Shown in pieces: positions 61,804-64,000 of a DNA stretch of 64,000 nucleotides. Where the stretch lies: contig JAIQFT010000024.1 of NCBI GenBank assembly GCA_020073185.1, positions 1 through 64,000 of the forward strand, given 5' to 3'. Below the pieces are notes generated by a model. The model made no database searches. It was not told the origin of the DNA and saw nothing but the letters and a program-made list of their open reading frames with translations. The DNA comes from Terriglobia bacterium. GTDB lineage: Bacteria; Acidobacteriota; Terriglobia; Terriglobales; Acidobacteriaceae. The position numbers and the translations under genes were made by a program. Numbering within the stretch: position 1 is the stretch's first letter; each line of letters opens with the position of its first letter.

Positions 61804-63480
61804 TTGAGCACACAGACCTTGCCCTCATCGCCGAAACCGGCGTTCCTGCCCGGCCGCCGCCCGGACTTCAAGATCGCGCAGCCGCAGACCACCTACTCCG
61901 GCTCGCCGATCGTCCCGGTGCAAAAAGGCTTGCCGCGCACGACCCAGTCGCTGTGCCCGGATTGCAGCGAGTTGATCGAGGCGACGCTGCTCGAGGACAG
62001 CGGCAAGGTTTACATGGAGAAGTCTTGTGCCGCGCACGGGCGCTTCCGCGACCTGATCTCTCCCGACGTGAAGCTCTATCTGAAGATGGAGAACTGGCAC
62101 TTCGGCGACAACCGCGGGGTCAAGAATCCGGCCATTGCCAACGCCACGCGCTGCCCGGAGCAGTGCGGCCTGTGCTCGATGCACATCTCGCACACCGTGC
62201 TCGCCAACGTCGATCTCACCAACCGCTGCAACCTGACTTGCCCGGTCTGCTTCGCCAACGCCAACGTGCAGGGTTATCTCTACGAGCCCGACATTAACCA
62301 CGTCCGCCGCATGTTGCAGGCGCTGCGCGACGAGCAGCCGGTAGCCGGGCGCGTGGTGCAGTTTTCCGGCGGCGAGCCCACCATCCATCCGCAGTTCATG
62401 GAAATCTGCGCGATGGCGCGCGATATGGGCTTCTCGCATATCCAGGCCGCGACTAACGGCATCATGCTGGCCGACCTGGAGTTCGCGCTCAAAGCCAAGG
62501 CGCACGGCCTGAGCACCCTGTATCTGCAGTTCGACGGCATCTGTGACGACATCTACCGGCGCACGCGCGGCGCATCGTTGATGGAGAAAAAAGTCGCGTG
62601 CATCAAGAACTGCCGCGAGGCGGGCATCAAGATCGTCTTTGTGCCCACCATCGTGCGCGGCGTCAACGATCACCAGATTGGCGATATCGTGCGCATGGCG
62701 ATTGACAACATCGACTGCGTCTCCGGCATCAGCTTCCAGCCCGTGGCTTTCACCGGGCGCATCAACCGCAATGAACTGGAAGCCAAGCGCTTCACCCTCG
62801 GTGACTGGGCCCATGCCATGGCCGATCAGACCGGCATCTTCGAGCCGCTGCAGGATTTCTTCCCGCTGGCTTGCGTTTCGCCTTTCTCGCGGCTGGCCTC
62901 CGCCATGCGCGGCGAGGAGGTGCCGACGCTCACCTGCAACCCGCACTGCTCCATGGGTACGTACCTGTTCATCGATGAAAAGACCAAAACCGCGGTACCG
63001 ATAACGCGGTTCGTCGATGTCGGCGCCATGTTGCAGGACATGGAAGAGTACTCGCGCACCACGCGCCGCTCGATTTTGCAGATCTTTACCAAGGTGAAGG
63101 CGTGGAGCTCGCTGCAACGCCACTTCAAGCCGCAATTCGCGCCGCCGGGACTGACTTTTACCAAGTTTCTGCAAACCTTGCAGGGCATGACCGACAAAAA
63201 GCTCGGCCGCGACGGCATGGACGGCAAATATACCTACCGCACGCTGCTGGTCGCCGGCATGCACTTCATGGACCTGTACAACTACGACGTCGAGCGCGTG
63301 AAGCGCTGCGTCATTCATTACGCCGCCCCTAACGGCCTCATCTATCCCTTCTGCGCCTACAACTCCGGCCCCACTTTCCGCGAGAAGATCGAGAAGCAGT
63401 ATTCCGTGCCGCTGGACAAACCACTGCACGCGGTCAAGGAGCAAGTGGTTTCGTGCGGAGGCTGCGGCTCCGCCGATTAG
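61804..63480 (+). CDS. Radical SAM protein related to tetraether/membrane-spanning lipid synthases (second paralog)
   Basis: Residues about 50-75 form a rubredoxin-like metal site (TTQSLCPDCSEL, SCAAHGRF). CPEQCGLC near residue 117 adds a second cysteine cluster. The radical SAM motif CNLTCPVCF lies near 143, followed by FSGGEPTIHPQF and LQFDGICDDIYRR. C-terminal motifs are VAGMHFMDLYNYDVERVKRC and YPFCAYNSGP, and it ends VSCGGCGSAD. This closely matches archaeal Tes and its bacterial homologs, the candidate makers of membrane-spanning lipids. The TTG at 61804 is preferred because GAGGAGG lies 8 nt before it; the frame is open from a GTG at 61654. Confidence 0.9.
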   Translation: MSTQTLPSSPKPAFLPGRRPDFKIAQPQTTYSGSPIVPVQKGLPRTTQSLCPDCSELIEATLLEDSGKVYMEKSCAAHGRFRDLISPDVKLYLKMENWHFGDNRGVKNPAIANATRCPEQCGLCSMHISHTVLANVDLTNRCNLTCPVCFANANVQGYLYEPDINHVRRMLQALRDEQPVAGRVVQFSGGEPTIHPQFMEICAMARDMGFSHIQAATNGIMLADLEFALKAKAHGLSTLYLQFDGICDDIYRRTRGASLMEKKVACIKNCREAGIKIVFVPTIVRGVNDHQIGDIVRMAIDNIDCVSGISFQPVAFTGRINRNELEAKRFTLGDWAHAMADQTGIFEPLQDFFPLACVSPFSRLASAMRGEEVPTLTCNPHCSMGTYLFIDEKTKTAVPITRFVDVGAMLQDMEEYSRTTRRSILQIFTKVKAWSSLQRHFKPQFAPPGLTFTKFLQTLQGMTDKKLGRDGMDGKYTYRTLLVAGMHFMDLYNYDVERVKRCVIHYAAPNGLIYPFCAYNSGPTFREKIEKQYSVPLDKPLHAVKEQVVSCGGCGSAD

Positions 63481-63830
63481 GCTCAACGCTCAAACCCATA
63501 GTGTTCCGTTTCTGGAAATTTGGCGGCCAACCGGCAGGACTCCCTGTTGGGTGACCTCTATCAGAAATAAGGAGATCACATGGCTGGGTTCGTTTTTCGG
63601 AACAGACTCCAGATTCCTTGTGAGTGAGTAATGAGCGAACGCTAGCCTATACTGTGTGGCGACGTTGCCGCGGGCGAGTCGCCCGTCGGGAACTTTGGTC
63701 GCGTCTGCCGTCAGCGTCACCTGATCGTGTATGGTGCAACTTGTGTAGTCATCGGCCGGGCTCGGAGTGCCGCGACTTCCCCAAGGTATAAGTCCTCATT
63801 GGCGTGCGTATCCCAGGAGAGGGGCTCGTT
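63481..63830. other. Intergenic region after the second radical SAM gene
   Basis: No gene is supported in these 350 nt. The open frames on the minus strand have no coding character. AGGAGAGGGG near 63813-63823 is the ribosome-binding site of the gene that runs off the right edge. Confidence 0.35.
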
Positions 63831-64000
63831 ATGCATACGAAGGTTTTTCTGTTTGCCGCTGCCTTGTTTGCTCTTTCCGCGCTCGATGTCCGGGCCGACA
63901 CTGCCGTCAAGTGCTCCTTCAAGACCCTTGCCTCATGTCCGACGATTGGGTGTTCCAAACCCGGCTCTCCGCTGGCGGCAACCAACACCCAGAAACGGAC
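63831..64000 (+). CDS. 5' part of a secreted-protein gene (cut by the window edge)
   Basis: The frame starts MHTKVFLFAAALFALSALDV, a clear signal peptide, after AGGAGAGGGG. Then a cysteine-bearing segment follows (KCSFKTLASCPTIGCSKPG) before the sequence ends. The cysteine pattern C-x(8)-C-x(4)-C recalls a group of secreted acidobacterial proteins with nuclease-like domains, but too little is visible to name it. Confidence 0.6.
   Translation, partial: MHTKVFLFAAALFALSALDVRADTAVKCSFKTLASCPTIGCSKPGSPLAATNTQKR

Noticed and set aside
63490-63720. Minus-strand 76-residue frame after the second radical SAM gene
   Set aside because: No ribosome-binding site, no domain and unremarkable composition. 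Likely non-coding.

Overview
The window reads as one contiguous piece of chromosome from a GC-rich, Gram-negative, probably soil-type bacterium. Most signs point to Acidobacteriota: an Oar-like TonB-dependent receptor with an N-terminal carboxypeptidase-regulatory fold, a DUF2934 protein, many orphan or degenerate receiver proteins, an ImuA/ImuB/DnaE2 mutasome, a SpoIIE phosphatase, large VPS10/BNR-repeat proteins, and intergenic DNA full of degenerate palindromic repeats. This assignment is inference from gene content; there is no rRNA gene.

Layout. 1-5.3 kb: a high-affinity K+ ATPase operon (two tiny ORFs including kdpF, then kdpA, kdpB, kdpC) behind a truncated porin fragment. 5.3-8.9 kb: a HugZ-like protein, two secreted unknowns and a degenerate receiver. 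8.9-17.7 kb: a candidate RiPP locus. On the minus strand, promoter, short precursor-like peptide, cobalamin-type radical SAM maturase, YcaO and TfuA form one operon. A divergent MFS exporter, a GAF protein, a cytoplasmic subtilase and a small unknown gene lie beside it. 18-22.3 kb: TonB receptor, small membrane proteins, PilZ protein, tRNA-Glu. 22.4-29.1 kb: imuA-imuB-dnaE2, interrupted in frame by several families of palindromic repeats.

29.3-41.7 kb: DUF2934 protein, two receivers, a cytochrome c maturation operon (ccmF, ccmH, CcmI-like, a secreted protein), a cNMP-binding protein, a PP2C phosphatase, trxB, proline dehydrogenase and an AT-richer nuclease-like gene. 41.7-53.6 kb: a GT39 glycosyltransferase, an NCS1 transporter divergent from a MarR regulator, SirB1-like protein, an ECF sigma/anti-sigma/DUF3106 operon, tRNA-Val, a hydrolase, a receiver-like protein, HIT protein and RlpA. 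53.9-63.5 kb: two paralogous radical SAM proteins resembling tetraether/membrane-spanning-lipid synthases, one with a frameshifted tail. Between them lie a REP-associated transposase flanked by REP units, an orphan gene in AT-richer DNA, and a VPS10/BNR-repeat protein with a displaced copy of its own C-terminal end.

The strongest candidates for something undescribed are the YcaO-TfuA plus B12-radical-SAM RiPP locus, where a leader-like segment recurs at the C-terminus of the maturase, and the paired Tes/Mss-like radical SAM genes. The in-frame repeat insertions in the mutasome genes are also unusual.
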